Source: Cyathus striatus
Taxonomy: Eukaryota; Basidiomycota; Agaricomycetes; Agaricales; Nidulariaceae
DNA length: 64,000 nt
NCBI GenBank assembly: GCA_025738555.1
Contig: JAOVFP010000005.1
Location: forward strand, 5,270,001 to 5,334,000
Direction: 5' to 3'
This document shows positions 47,469 to 57,864 of the stretch, piece by piece. The notes beneath the pieces were generated by a model. That model searched no databases, had not been told where the DNA came from, and was given only the letters and a program-made list of their open reading frames with translations. The stretch's first letter is position 1; every line of letters starts with the position of its first letter. The position numbers and the translations under genes were made by a program.

Positions 47469-47677
47469 GTTGATAATTTTTTGTAGGGTTTTGTATAGTT
47501 GAGATTTCGATAGAGAAAAAATTGGTATAGGTCGACAGTTGGCTGGGATGATCAGTCCTAGTGGTCCCAGTCGGAGATTTATGGATTAAGAGAGATAGAG
47601 AAGAGAGATAGAGATAAGAGAGTAGGAGTGGTTGGTAGTTTTGTTGTCGAGTGAAAAAAAATGTGACAAAGGCTAGA

Positions 47678-47842
47678 TGTCTTTGTTCACACAAGAGAGA
47701 TTTAAGTAATCGAACGAGATATCACTGTTTAGAAAACTAGATTCTCTATCGAAGTAGTTCTACATTACAGTCTTTATATACAAAGTGGACTGACAGATAC
47801 ACTAGAGGTCTGGGTAAAGTAGAGAGGAGATATGTTAACTAT
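47678..47842 (-). repeat. 5' terminal repeat (LTR) of the retrotransposon
   Basis: Matches the repeat at 37888-38032 in two blocks separated by an unmatched roughly 50-base middle. On the minus strand it has TATATAAAG, a TATA box for element transcription, and ends AAAGACA. The leader to the polyprotein ATG at 47468 follows. Confidence 0.75.
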
Positions 47843-48545
47843 CTGTCAGGCTAGAAGTAAGACATAGGTAAAAACATAGGTAAGGAGTGACTTTAGTTAG
47901 CAGAGATAATGGAATACGGAGACCAAAGGTAAACTAAAGGAACGACTCGGGTGAGATAGAAAGAGATGACAAAAGAATATACAGTAAGGGTATACGTGTG
48001 ACGGACAGAGTCCGGAGTGTTACAAAAGGGGTTCCACTTTGACCTGCACGTTATTTTTCCCACGTCTCCCATCTGGCACTGCACACTCCCTTCACACTCC
48101 CTTTGTTTCCTTTACGTTTGCTCCCTCTTCCCTTTCAGGTCGTCGTTGAACGTGCAGCATACGTTCCTTTGCTTACCGTTTCACCCTCCTCCAGCCCACG
48201 TCCCACACGTTCCCAGAGGTTCTTTGGAGGTCCGTTTGCCTTTGATAGACATCCCATACAGTACATATCGACACTCTGCTTTTTAACCACCATTCATCTT
48301 GTTCATGTAATTACTACTGTCAATTCTATTTCAATCTAACACTTCCTCTTGTCCTCTTTCATCTCTTTTTGAGTCTTTTCCTCGATTAGACAAGCAAGGT
48401 TTCAGCCGACGAAGTCGGCAATTCCCAGTTTTAAATTCTTCCTTGAAGTTGGACTTGTATATAAATGACATTGTGAAGATGAATAATGATTGACAAGACA
48501 GCGGAGTTCCAGGATGTTGACTACGTATATTTAACTAGTTCGCTC
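47843..48545. other. flank between the retrotransposon and EBP
   Basis: About 700 bp. The first part may be genomic flank of the element. From about 48030 the forward strand is pyrimidine-rich. No coding frame with a known family. A small hairpin (GCCGACGAAGTCGGC) lies at about 48403-48417. Confidence 0.4.
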
Positions 48546-49429
48546 CTACTGAACTTTCTTGACATACTTCAAGCTCTGCGTCAGTTCAATAGCCTTATTG
48601 ATCCTTCTAATGGCCTGTACGAGCAATACTATGGACAAGAATAAGAAAATGTCTTGTCTTCAGGACGGCAAGATACTCACCATTTGGCGCAATCATCCAA
48701 ACACCATTCAACCCTACAAAGTATATCCAAAAGTACAAAAACTCGGGTCTGGAAGCAGGGGCACCCTCCATCAAGGTCGTAGCGTAATATAATACATTTC
48801 CATATATTTGTCCAAGGCTGACAAGCGCGATGAGAACGTGTCTCGATGCGTAGCTATACGCGATTCCCCAGGTGATGTAGAAACACAACGGACCCCAGAG
48901 GACCTGTGTAATTTCATGAGCCTAGGTGGACAACCTGGATTAACAAGGGAAACATACTGCAGTAACGGTCTCCATGCATACGACGAAAGGATCGGAAGTA
49001 AGATACCTCGAATCAGCTTTGGAGTATTCTTTCCATTCCTGCGAGAGTATATCCATATCTCCAGCCATCGTACGATGGTGACGAGCGAAGTGTCCTGTGA
49101 ACGTGTTTAATGTCAACTAAACGCGCTTTTTCACGCGTCATTTCAAGACGTACCTTCAAAAAAAAGATGTATACATCCGCCTGCACAGTTGAATCAACAA
49201 TAAGACTGAAGTGATATTAGATACACTTACAGATGATGAACCAAATCGCGGTTAACTTGTCCACTACACTCGTTTTCCTCACGGACGAAATCCATACCCA
49301 CGTCAAAATTGGAACGATAATAATGAATGCCAACCAGTAGCCAATAAGTTCCTCGGTGGCGTATGTGTTCTCCTGGAATGTTGGCAGTTTAAGGTCCAGT
49401 GGATAGTATGGGTGCGCTGGTGCGGACAT
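48546..49429 (-). CDS. EBP: emopamil-binding-protein family sterol delta8-delta7 isomerase
   Basis: Multipass ER enzyme of the EXPERA/EBP fold that shifts the C8 double bond in sterol synthesis. The N-terminus MSAPAHPYYPLDLKLPTFQE leads to the first membrane segment GYWLAFIIIVPILTWVWISS. Conserved residues follow in IHLFFEGHF, TMAGDMDILSQEWKEYSKAD, SRYLTSDPFVVCMETVTAV, GQIYGNVLYYATTLMEG and EFLYFWIYFVGLNGVWMIAP. Exons on the minus strand run from 49429 to about 49230, then a short exon encoding GCIHLFFE, a third with GHFARHH to ETVTA, a fourth from VLWGPL to APN, and a last exon ending KYVKKVQ. The catalytic His and Glu region is intact. Many fungi use the unrelated Erg2 for this step. Confidence 0.9.
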
Positions 49430-49760
49430 GATGAAGGGAGCCCAGAATTTTAAGCAAAAGAAAAGGAAAAATAGAGCGTGAGTGATTTGCAGGGGCTTTG
49501 GGCGCGGAAAGCGTTAAATTGAAAGTCGAACGATTTCTTGAGAAAGGTAAAAACCTGAAAGGAAATATGATTTCTAAATCTAGTACAATTAGACGCCGGT
49601 CAGCTTATTTTCATTCTTCTCTGTTGGCTCAGAAATCCATTCGATAATTCCAAAAAAGTTAGAATAAATAACATAAAAAGAAACTAGATATGCATTTTTA
49701 ATAAATTGCAAAAGGGCGTGGTTGTTGAAACCACTCGATTTTTTAAAACGTCATTGTTAA

Positions 49761-51043
49761 TTAGGATTCGGCCTCGGAAGCTTGGTCGACGAACTCTCTA
49801 ATATATTCCACAAGTGTGTCAGTTTGCTGTTCCGTGATGGCATTGTAGAGGGAGACACGGATGCCTCCAACAGAGCTGTAGCAAACATGAGTGAGGTAAA
49901 GTCGAGCAAGAATATGAACAAGATCTTACCGATGGCCCTTAAGACCTTTCATCCCCCTCTCCTCTGCACCTTTGAGGAACTGTTCCTCCTTTCCATCTCC
50001 AATAACCTCGAAGACAATATTCATCCAGCTCCTCGCGCTGTCCTTTACGTGCCCTCTAAGTACACCTTTCTCTTCACCAACCTTCAATATATCGTAGACC
50101 TTCTGTGCCTTCCGTCTATTCATATCTTCGTAATATTGCACCCCGCCCAACTCCTTATTCCTCTTCAATACGAGAGCAGACATGTATATCGCCAACACAG
50201 GCGGGGTGTTAGGTAAGCTCTTTCCGTCCGCGAGGTACTTGTACGACATGCTAATAGGAACTGGGATGGATCCCAGCCTTGCTGCAGCATCCACGTCGAC
50301 AAGACAGTCCTGTCGTACGATGAGAATCGTCAAACCCGCCGGGCCAACATTTTTCTGCGCCCCGGCGTAGATAATAGCATGATCAGCAAGACGAGGGATA
50401 GGGCGGGATAGGAAGGAGGAAGAATAATCCCCCACGAGCGGGAGCAGCTTGTTCTTGGGCAACAAATGGAATGGGAATGCAGCGGGATGCCCTTCCTCGC
50501 TAGAGAACTGCACTCCATTCACCGTCTCATTCTCGCAATAATAAATGAGCGCGGGGTCCTGGCTGAAGGAATATGCCTCATGCGGGGGGATATTATCATA
50601 GGACTTGCCATCCTTCGAATGCTGCCTTGAATCAACGGCAGTGTTGACGGTGTATGTCCCCTCACCCAGCCTAGTTGCCTCCTCAAGCGCGCGTTTGCTC
50701 CACGATCCTGTCAAGACATAGTCCACTGTTCGATTCTCTGGCTCGAGCTCGGGATGCAATAAATAATGCCTCGCGACCATATTGAGCACCACAGCAGAGA
50801 ACTGGCCGGTTCCACCGCCCTGTGCAAATAAATGGTATGCGTCGGGGGTACATCAAGCTGCTCCCTAACGAGTCCCTCGAATTCGGACAAGAATGCACCA
50901 AACTCTTTCGAGCGGTGGGAGATCTCCGCGATACCTATGCCGGTGTTGTTGAAGTTGAGAAGGGCCTTTGCCGTATCTTCAAGCACGGATTCAGGGAGGG
51001 CGGAGGGGCCAGCGCCGAAGTTGATGACTCTGGAGGAAGACAT
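49761..51043 (-). CDS. SER1: phosphoserine aminotransferase, with one apparent frame break
   Basis: PLP enzyme of serine synthesis (3-phosphohydroxypyruvate to phosphoserine). It begins MSSSRVINFGAGPSALPESV, with NNTGIGIAEISHRS, then GGGTGQFSAVVLNMVARHY, DPALIYYCENETVNGVQFS, the PLP-lysine segment IIYAGAQKNVGPAGLTILIV and PPVLAIYMSALVLKRNKELG. The last exon (49761-49875) is joined by an intron at 49876-49929 and reads VGGIRVSLYNAITEQQTDTL. Near 50822-50833 the frame shifts by one base between PPTHTIY and AQGGGTGQF. A single missing T in a short T run would explain it. A 35-nt intron there is too short and would remove conserved residues. Confidence 0.88.
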
Positions 51044-51860
51044 TGGTATTCTTGGTGATGGAGATATGGAGAAATTGCGGTTAGGAGTTGGAGAAGAAAG
51101 GGTATTTATGGAACGTCGATGGATACGAATTTATGAGTCATCGCCTCCTACCTCAAAAAACTACCGATGAAAGCGAGATAAGATCTCTACGTCATCCACA
51201 TCTCAAATCCCCCCTAACCATATAGCTGGCAATAATATATTATATTTATATATACACAGAAAGGCGTACTATGCATGACGTGGAAGCAACATAACATAAC
51301 ATAAAGCAGATCTTGGTCGTACATTGTAAGCTGAGCTGGCAGCAGCACAAGTCCATTATGGTGCAAAAGAAATCAAGCCCAGGCACGAAGAGAGGCGGGG
51401 GTGGATGGATGGGAACGAAAGAAGAAAAACAGAAAATAGATAGAAAAAAGTAGAAACGAATAAATCAGATGAAAACAGAGATTACTGTAGTGAATAATGG
51501 TGGAGGTCAAATTAAGATAGATGAGGAGAAGTGCAGTTCGGGATGTATGGATACGATGGTTGCAATGCAAATAAATCATGCGATTGTTTCGTTCAATTCG
51601 TTGCGATGGGAGGTGAGATGGATGAGAAGCTGAGGCCGAAGTCGAAGCGAAGCGAAGGATGCGAAGCCGACATGGGGGCAAGGTTGGTGAAAAGCAGTGG
51701 TAAAGCGTTGTTTATGATGCAGCGATGGGTTGGAAAAAGCAATTGGAGAAGCAATATTGTGTTGTGTAAGAGCAGGTGTTCGATTTGATTGCGAAGGGAT
51801 TCGAGAGCTGAGGAGAAGGAAATGCGATTCGAGAACGAAAATGGATGCATCGGGTGCATC
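51044..51860. other. intergenic region upstream of SER1
   Basis: The SER1 promoter occupies the first few hundred bases. An AT repeat-like stretch lies at 51225-51260. From 51360 the sequence is purine-rich on the plus strand, part of the 3' flank of the next minus-strand gene. No gene seen. Confidence 0.4.
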
Positions 51861-52736
51861 TTAGAAGTCATTATGGATACAGTCTGACCCATCCTGTTGA
51901 GGGTCAATAGGCATTAAATTTCGGAAAATGACGCGCGAGGGGTCAAAACGGGACCGAGGGGTTTGGGGGCGAGGGGAGAGCGGTGATAGAGGTGGCGCTG
52001 GGGTGGATGAAGGAGAGAAGGAGGGGAGGAGCAGTTGAGGTGTGGCGGTCGGCATGGTGTCGCTGAGGAAAGGGGATGCTTCGGACATGGGAGGGGAAGG
52101 TAGGAGAAAGGGGGGCAATCGCTGCACGCCATCGGGATCACAGACGTTCCCCGAGCACTCGACGCTGGCCCGGAGTTGGTTGAGAAGGCTGGGCCGGGTG
52201 GATGGCTTGGACCTGGTGTGGCGGACAGGGCCAGGCCCGGAGGGAGTGCAAGGGGCGTCGGGGATGAGGGACAAATCAGCAATATCCCAAGGATGAACGC
52301 GCTCTGGCGTGCTCTCGAGGGCGGAGATCCAGGGTACGGAGTCAAAAATATGGGGGATTGCAAGCGGGGAGCGTGGCGCGTCAAAGCGGAAGTCGACGCG
52401 TGACAGGGGCCCGCGGCGGCGCAGGACGTGTGAGCCCTTGTGTCTGCGGCGCTTGGGGGTGAGCAGGGGCTTGGGAGTCTGTTGGATGGAGAGTTAGTTG
52501 GAGAAGAACGAGGGGGGGAGATAGAACTGACAGCAGGTGCGGCCCGGAGACAGGAATCTGCGAAGGCGTTCGGGGAACGGAGCCGGTTCTGTTGCCGGGG
52601 GGGGTGAGGACAGAGCAGGGTGGAAGGAAAGAGAGAAAGACGCGTACGAATGAATGGTCGGGGGGCGGGGAGAGGAGGAGCTTTGGGGGGCTCAAGAGGG
52701 TTGGGGAGCGAGGCTGTGGGCAGACAATGGCGGGCA
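51861..52736 (-). CDS. proline/serine-rich hypothetical protein (5' end uncertain)
   Basis: No known family. The last exon (51861-52478) is open for about 205 codons in a frame rich in Pro, Ser and Arg, with TPKPLLTPKRRRHKGSHVLR, FDSVPWISALESTPERVHPW, LLNQLRASVECSGN and PRSRFDPSRVIFRNLMPIDP, ending DCIHNDF-stop. An acceptor (ccaacag) at 52479-52485 and a donor at about 52531 allow a join to an upstream exon reading NRLRSPNAFADSCLRAAPA. The upstream exon has no ATG in that frame, so the start is unresolved and lies upstream or in another exon. The basic cluster could be a nuclear localisation signal. Confidence 0.5.
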
Positions 52737-52756
52737 TGGGAGTGGGAGTGGGTCAA

Positions 52757-55700
52757 AGCTGAAGAAAGGGAGAAGAGAGTATTTGAGGGAGGGAGTTAGT
52801 TGGGAAAGGACATTAAGAAGGACAATGGGGAGGACGAGAAGAGGACTCGAGAGAGATAAAGGAAGAGACAATGGATAATCAGTAAATATGTTACTCAGTG
52901 TCAATTGTACCAGAGTAATACTTTCGTCCCAATTTCCTATTCAGGCATCCTCTCCTCCTCTGTCATTCTATCCCCATGCGCTCATTCTCCCGCCTTCCGC
53001 TCCTGCCCCCCGCCAGCCCTGTCCTCCCCACAATCCAAATCACGTCCTTCTCGCTCTTCCCCGAGTCACCACAAAGCAACTCGCTCTCTCGCTCTCTGCT
53101 AGCCCTAATTCCGCCCACACGCCTCGTACATTCCACGTTGTTTCATCACATCTTCCTTCTCTAATTTTACCCCATTACTGCCTCCCGTATCACACCTCTC
53201 CAACTGGCAAGAACTGATCCCGCTCGAGGCCTCTTCCCAGCTATCTTCCTTCCCACACCCCTTGACTCCTGTCGACTCACCTCTTCCCCTCCTTATTCGT
53301 CCATCATCCCGCATGTACTCAGAATACTCTCCCTCGCTGGCACCTTTCTTTCTACCAGCTCTTACAGGCCCGATCTTCCTGTTCCCTTCCTCTTCTAATG
53401 GCGCCATCACGTCTCCTATCTGTTAGGATCATCTCCAACGTTCGCAGAACAGCCATTCCCTTTTTTCCCCTCTCGCTCCTGTCCGTCACGCACTTCCTCG
53501 TATCTATGTAGCCCCGGAAAAAAACGAAAATGACTCCGCTTGTCCAATAACAAACAATCTGACATTCTCCTACGTCGTAAAACGTGTCTTCCATGCGTCC
53601 AGCCAGCCTTGCCACTGTAAAATAATCTTCACCCCGCATCAATCTAATCATAATCCTACCCGTCACTTTCGCCTAACTCTCTGCCCTTCCTTGCCTGCTT
53701 GCTTTGTTCCCTCTTTATACACTCCCATCGGGTCACACAAATCACACCAGCGATTTCGTGATTCATTTCTTCCTTACCGTCGCAACCGCGCATACATGCG
53801 CTCTTTTTACGCGTTTATCATCAACCAACAGCATGATTTTGAAATCCCAACGACATTGTTCCATGGTCATAGTCCGTAAACATCATGCGTAACAACAGCC
53901 TCTGCATCATCAAACGAACAGCACTGCATACCTTACTTTCGACACGCGGCGCTTTATTTTCCCAGCGTCAGTCTGATTGGCATGCCATACAGTCAGACAT
54001 GCTGTTAATGCCCCAAAGTATCCGAAACCAAGCAGCAAAAAAAAAACTTGTCCCAAACTCAATGTCGCATCATTAGCTTGTCTCCTATTTCATCGTCAAC
54101 GCATTTACTACGATGCATACAAGCTGTTGATCGTCCCCTCTGACACGTTCCATCGCGCTCGGGACGGTGACGACCGTGGGGTGATTACGCATCGTTGGCG
54201 TAAAGGGGCTCCTTACTGTGCAATACTTTCCTTTGGATGATGACAAACGAACACTCGTATCCCCGCCGGTCAACCCATACCGTTACCCGTCGTGTTCAGA
54301 TCATGGAACGTGTCACAATGCTCGGGCCAGAATGAGCGCCTTCCATTTCTTTTGGTAACCACGAAGCCGGCGAAGACAGGATACACTGTCGTAAACCTTC
54401 GTGGGAGTGGCTGCATCGTTATTCTTGGTCACACATTTAGTACTTGACCTTTAATTTCTTTCACCCTAAGTTCTACGTGAAAGGCTGGTCAATCGAGCAA
54501 GTCAAATTCACTCTCTATCCCCACCTCATTTACTAGCTTTTCTCAACCCAATGTCCTCACTAGTGACGATCAGGAACATATTGTCTCCTGTTCCACCGCA
54601 GCTGCCCCGGCCACCTCACAAGCGCCGAAATTAACGCTTCTCACCTTTTGTGTTATAATTATTGCAGGGCATTACACAACTTGTCATGTAAGTATTAGTG
54701 GAGCATTATTACTTCTTGCTGAGAAAATATCGTACCATGCCGCAATGAGCGTACGAAAAACGGGCCAAAGGATACTTGGTACGGCGTATACATTCTGTTC
54801 CATCTCATTCTTCGATACACTTACTGCGGTTGCCGTTGGTGCCGTGAAATGTAACAGAGGCTGGAACATCTGCTTCCGCGCGGCACTTCACTCTTCACTC
54901 TCCAAACCATACGCGCAGCAGTACTTGAATTACAAGTACAATACCCTAGTCGTACAAGGTTGAATGTATACCCCAATTTCAGAGCAAGGACAAGTGGCGG
55001 ATCGGTGCTTCCGGCCTTTTCTCCTCCTACTACTTCTTACCGGAGAGGAGAACGTTCCTGCTTCACATTCTCTCCTTTCCTTTTCGCGCTCACCTTCTGA
55101 GCTAGATTCGTTGCACCCATTCTTGGTCATTCCGAGACGCACCCTCCTAAGGCCTCTTCCTTTCTTTTCCCCCACATTTACTCCTGTCTGTTTCCGTCCG
55201 CCGGGATCGATGTCGATTTCTAGCTCCGTGGGGCACTTCTGGTTTATATCTGTGTCGGGCAGTGGTTCCCGCGGACGCAGTATCACCTTCTGGAAGTATC
55301 GACTCAAATTATCTGCGACTTGACTCTTGCGTTCTATTTTTTTCTGTAGTCATTTCTATTCCAAGCCTGTCAGCTTTCGAACTGGACTTGGAAAGGATAA
55401 TAGTGTTGAGCCCCGGATGGTCGCCCATAAAACCATGACTTGCCTTTCATCTATACATATCGCCATCATTCTCAATGCACTACTTATTCTTTGGGCTGTC
55501 TTTGCTCTTCAAGCATCGCCTTCACTTTCGTTTGACACAAATCTTGATCGCTCTCCATACTTGTCTTTCTGGTTCTGGTATATGACTAGGCTATGTCTCC
55601 TTCCAGTCGTGGGTATACATAAAGACCGCCCCCATCTCTCGAGTCATAAACTCACGCTTGCCTCTTTCACACCACCACACATGATCGGAAACTTCATACA

Positions 55701-57170
55701 TGAAGATAAGTCGGATACAGTATGGTTACTACTGGTGGGATGACACTGTTCGGCGGACACTTCTTTATGATTGGTGTTGTCGTGTCGTATACCTTTACGC
55801 AAACTCTTGTCTCTTACCAACAGCATATTACAATATTGCGACAGCGTCCTGTCTAGTACTTAACAAGATATCTTTCCCTGTGGTTGCGTCTGAAATGAAG
55901 TCTTATCTTCGACAATGACAGCTATATGGAGACCTATCTGCAAAGCACTCCTGTGGTCCTTACGCCCTCCTATTTTCACTGCATTTGGTCACTTGGGCAT
56001 ACGGAATCTGGGTACCTACGCTTACACTTGTGTCACATGCCGAAGTTTGATAACGACAGAACAATTCAGTCGGTATCCTTCTTACTAACAGTAACATTAT
56101 GCTCGCAATCAAGATCACATTAACTCTTTCTCTATCTATATATCTGTGCAATGAACTATATTTTCTCGCCACAAGATGTATTTTTTATCCCCAAAGTATA
56201 TCATACCTAACTCCATTCAAGGACAACCGCTTGTGCTGATGCGCCTTCATCGTTCTTCGGATACGTTGCATGATTGCAGACTCTTGATGTATTCTCATCT
56301 TCTAGCCATTGTTCGAAGCATGAAATGTGGCGTGCATGCACATCTACTTTCCACGGTATGTCGACATTTATTGTCTTTCAGGCTGAGAATTAATCATTCT
56401 GCTACTTTCGGAATTGTGTTTATTCGCAACAATTGTTTTCCATCGGTAAATAGCTGATCTCGTCTTATTGTCCATGGCTTCTCCAGATCTTGGATAGTTC
56501 CAGGGTAAGTATCTCAACGACAGATGGTGGCAATCACTGTCAGGCTGATCACTCGGTATGGCAAGGTTCGTTCGTTTCACGCACACGTGGTGTTCACGCG
56601 TCGAATCACTTCGTCGCGTACTTTAAAAATTTAAATGGTTCACGCGCTTTCACGCGATAGTATTACCGATTCAAGTTAGCGTGCCTTGCGAGAACAATGG
56701 GCTAACATAATAAAGGAGGTGAGATTTGCATCAAACAAGCATCTTTTAGTGAACCATTGACTTTTCTTTGTATAAAGAATTAATAATTTCACTAAATTTC
56801 CATGGTTTCCTCGCACACATTTCAGTCTCTAAGGAATAATACCTAGAGCCCATCTAACTACTTAGATATAAGCAAACATTTATGTAAACTAATTGAAATT
56901 GCATATCATATATATCTCCGCAGACAAGTACAGTAAGCAGAAAATGCAACCCATACACTACAGCACCATGAAAGACTTTTGTGAACAATTTGTGAATAAC
57001 TTGAATGGGACGAACAAAGCTGCAATAGGGAAATTGCCGAAGATTACAGCGCATGACCATAACGACCCTGTCGGCGTGTCGGCATCGAATTTTACTAAAG
57101 TTAGTGGGAATTTAAACATACATGCTATTCTATTTTCATTATAGACCCTGCATTAACCAAACAATACAGT
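52757..57170. other. 4.4-kb gene-poor region
   Basis: I find no gene with a recognisable family. Pyrimidine-rich forward sequence at 52900-53700 produces long but low-complexity frames. Between 54960 and 55310 the minus strand is open with a plausible basic composition. At 55435-55740 and 55750-55920 forward frames read as hydrophobic segments interrupted by stops, which could be a decayed membrane-protein gene. Two ACGCG-rich patches lie near 56590-56660. Evidence is too weak for a named feature. Confidence 0.4.
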
Positions 57171-57274
57171 TGCCCCATGGCTGAGTTGGTTACAGCGTCC
57201 GACTGTTAAGAAGTCGTTGTGAAACGATTATTGCTGCAATCGGAAGGTCGTGAGTTCGAGCCTCACTGGGGCAG
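57171..57274 (+). tRNA. tRNA-Asn (anticodon GTT) with intron
   Basis: The acceptor stem TGCCCCA pairs with TGGGGCA, the D stem is GCTG/CAGC, the anticodon stem is TCCGA/TCGGA, and the T arm is GTGAG-TTCGAGC-CTCAC. The anticodon loop reads CTGTTA and is interrupted one base after the anticodon by an intron of about 31 nt, the normal position. Such an intron needs the Sen2-Sen34 endonuclease, whose Sen34 subunit is encoded at 5.4-6.5 kb. Confidence 0.93.
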
Positions 57275-57623
57275 AGTATTTTTTATTGCAGAGTACAATT
57301 TTATTTTTTATATGTATCTTATAATATATATAACTATAGTTGATGAATGTGACTAATAGATTTCAAAGCCACAATGTAAGAATAGTATAATTAGAAGACG
57401 ATAAACTGGAATACATGGGAGAATGGAGGGGAGAGTGGGAAGGGACTGGGAAGGATAATGGACAAACTAAATGTCGCACATGTAAAGTTCAACATGGGGC
57501 AAGCCCTCAGAGGATGCTCAACCTGACTGTTTTTTTAAGAAAGAAAAAGAATAATATAATTACTTGTATAAACTTAAGTGTGCACTATATTTTATAAATA
57601 TGAATGATAAGAATAAAAAACAA

Positions 57624-57721
57624 CGTCACCTGAGCGATTCGAACACTCGCGGGCAAAGCCCAACCGCTTTTGTTACTACTATTGTAGCAGGCGATCCCGT
57701 TAACCACTCCGGCAAAGTGAC
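57624..57721 (-). tRNA. tRNA-Ser (anticodon GCT) with intron
   Basis: Read on the minus strand, the acceptor stem GTCACTT pairs with AGGTGAC, the anticodon stem ATCGC with GCGGT, and the loop is CTGCTA plus one base with a short intron (about 17 nt) after the anticodon. A class-II long variable arm (GGGC-TTT-GCCC) and a T arm with TTCGAAT are present. It lies just downstream of the TRS130 stop on the same strand. Confidence 0.92.
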
Positions 57722-57864
57722 CTACAAAAAATGTGGTACAGGCACTAATAAGTACCACCGACAGGCTGTGAACGTGTTCTTCAATTATATATTTACACAT
57801 TACAACTACAAATTATAAGAATTATCTTTCTGTTGCTAGTAAGTAAGAATATAAGATCAACGTA

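Larger units (their letters stand above)
37888..47842 (-). mobile_element. degenerate Ty3/gypsy (chromovirus) LTR retrotransposon, about 10 kb
   Basis: A full-length but decayed element transcribed on the minus strand. In element order it has a terminal repeat (47678-47842), a roughly 210-bp leader, the polyprotein start (ATG at 47468), a foreign insertion (about 46590-46870), Gag with zinc knuckle, a spacer with four repeated modules, aspartic protease, reverse transcriptase, RNase H, integrase with GPY and chromo-like regions, a C-terminal extension, and the other terminal repeat (37888-38032). From 47468 to 40317 the coding pieces lie in one frame separated by TGA and a few other stops; the integrase is one frame off. 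The terminal repeats differ in their middle part, which implies an old insertion. No matching 5-bp target duplication is obvious. Confidence 0.9.

Noticed and set aside
50810..50845. A 35-nt intron to explain the frame change in SER1
   Set aside because: It is shorter than any intron in this window (about 45 nt minimum) and would delete the conserved segment before GGGTGQF. A missing base fits better.
52888..53410. Possible Pro/Ser-rich forward gene in 52.9-53.4 kb
   Set aside because: Pyrimidine-rich promoter DNA opens several frames at once. None starts and ends convincingly.
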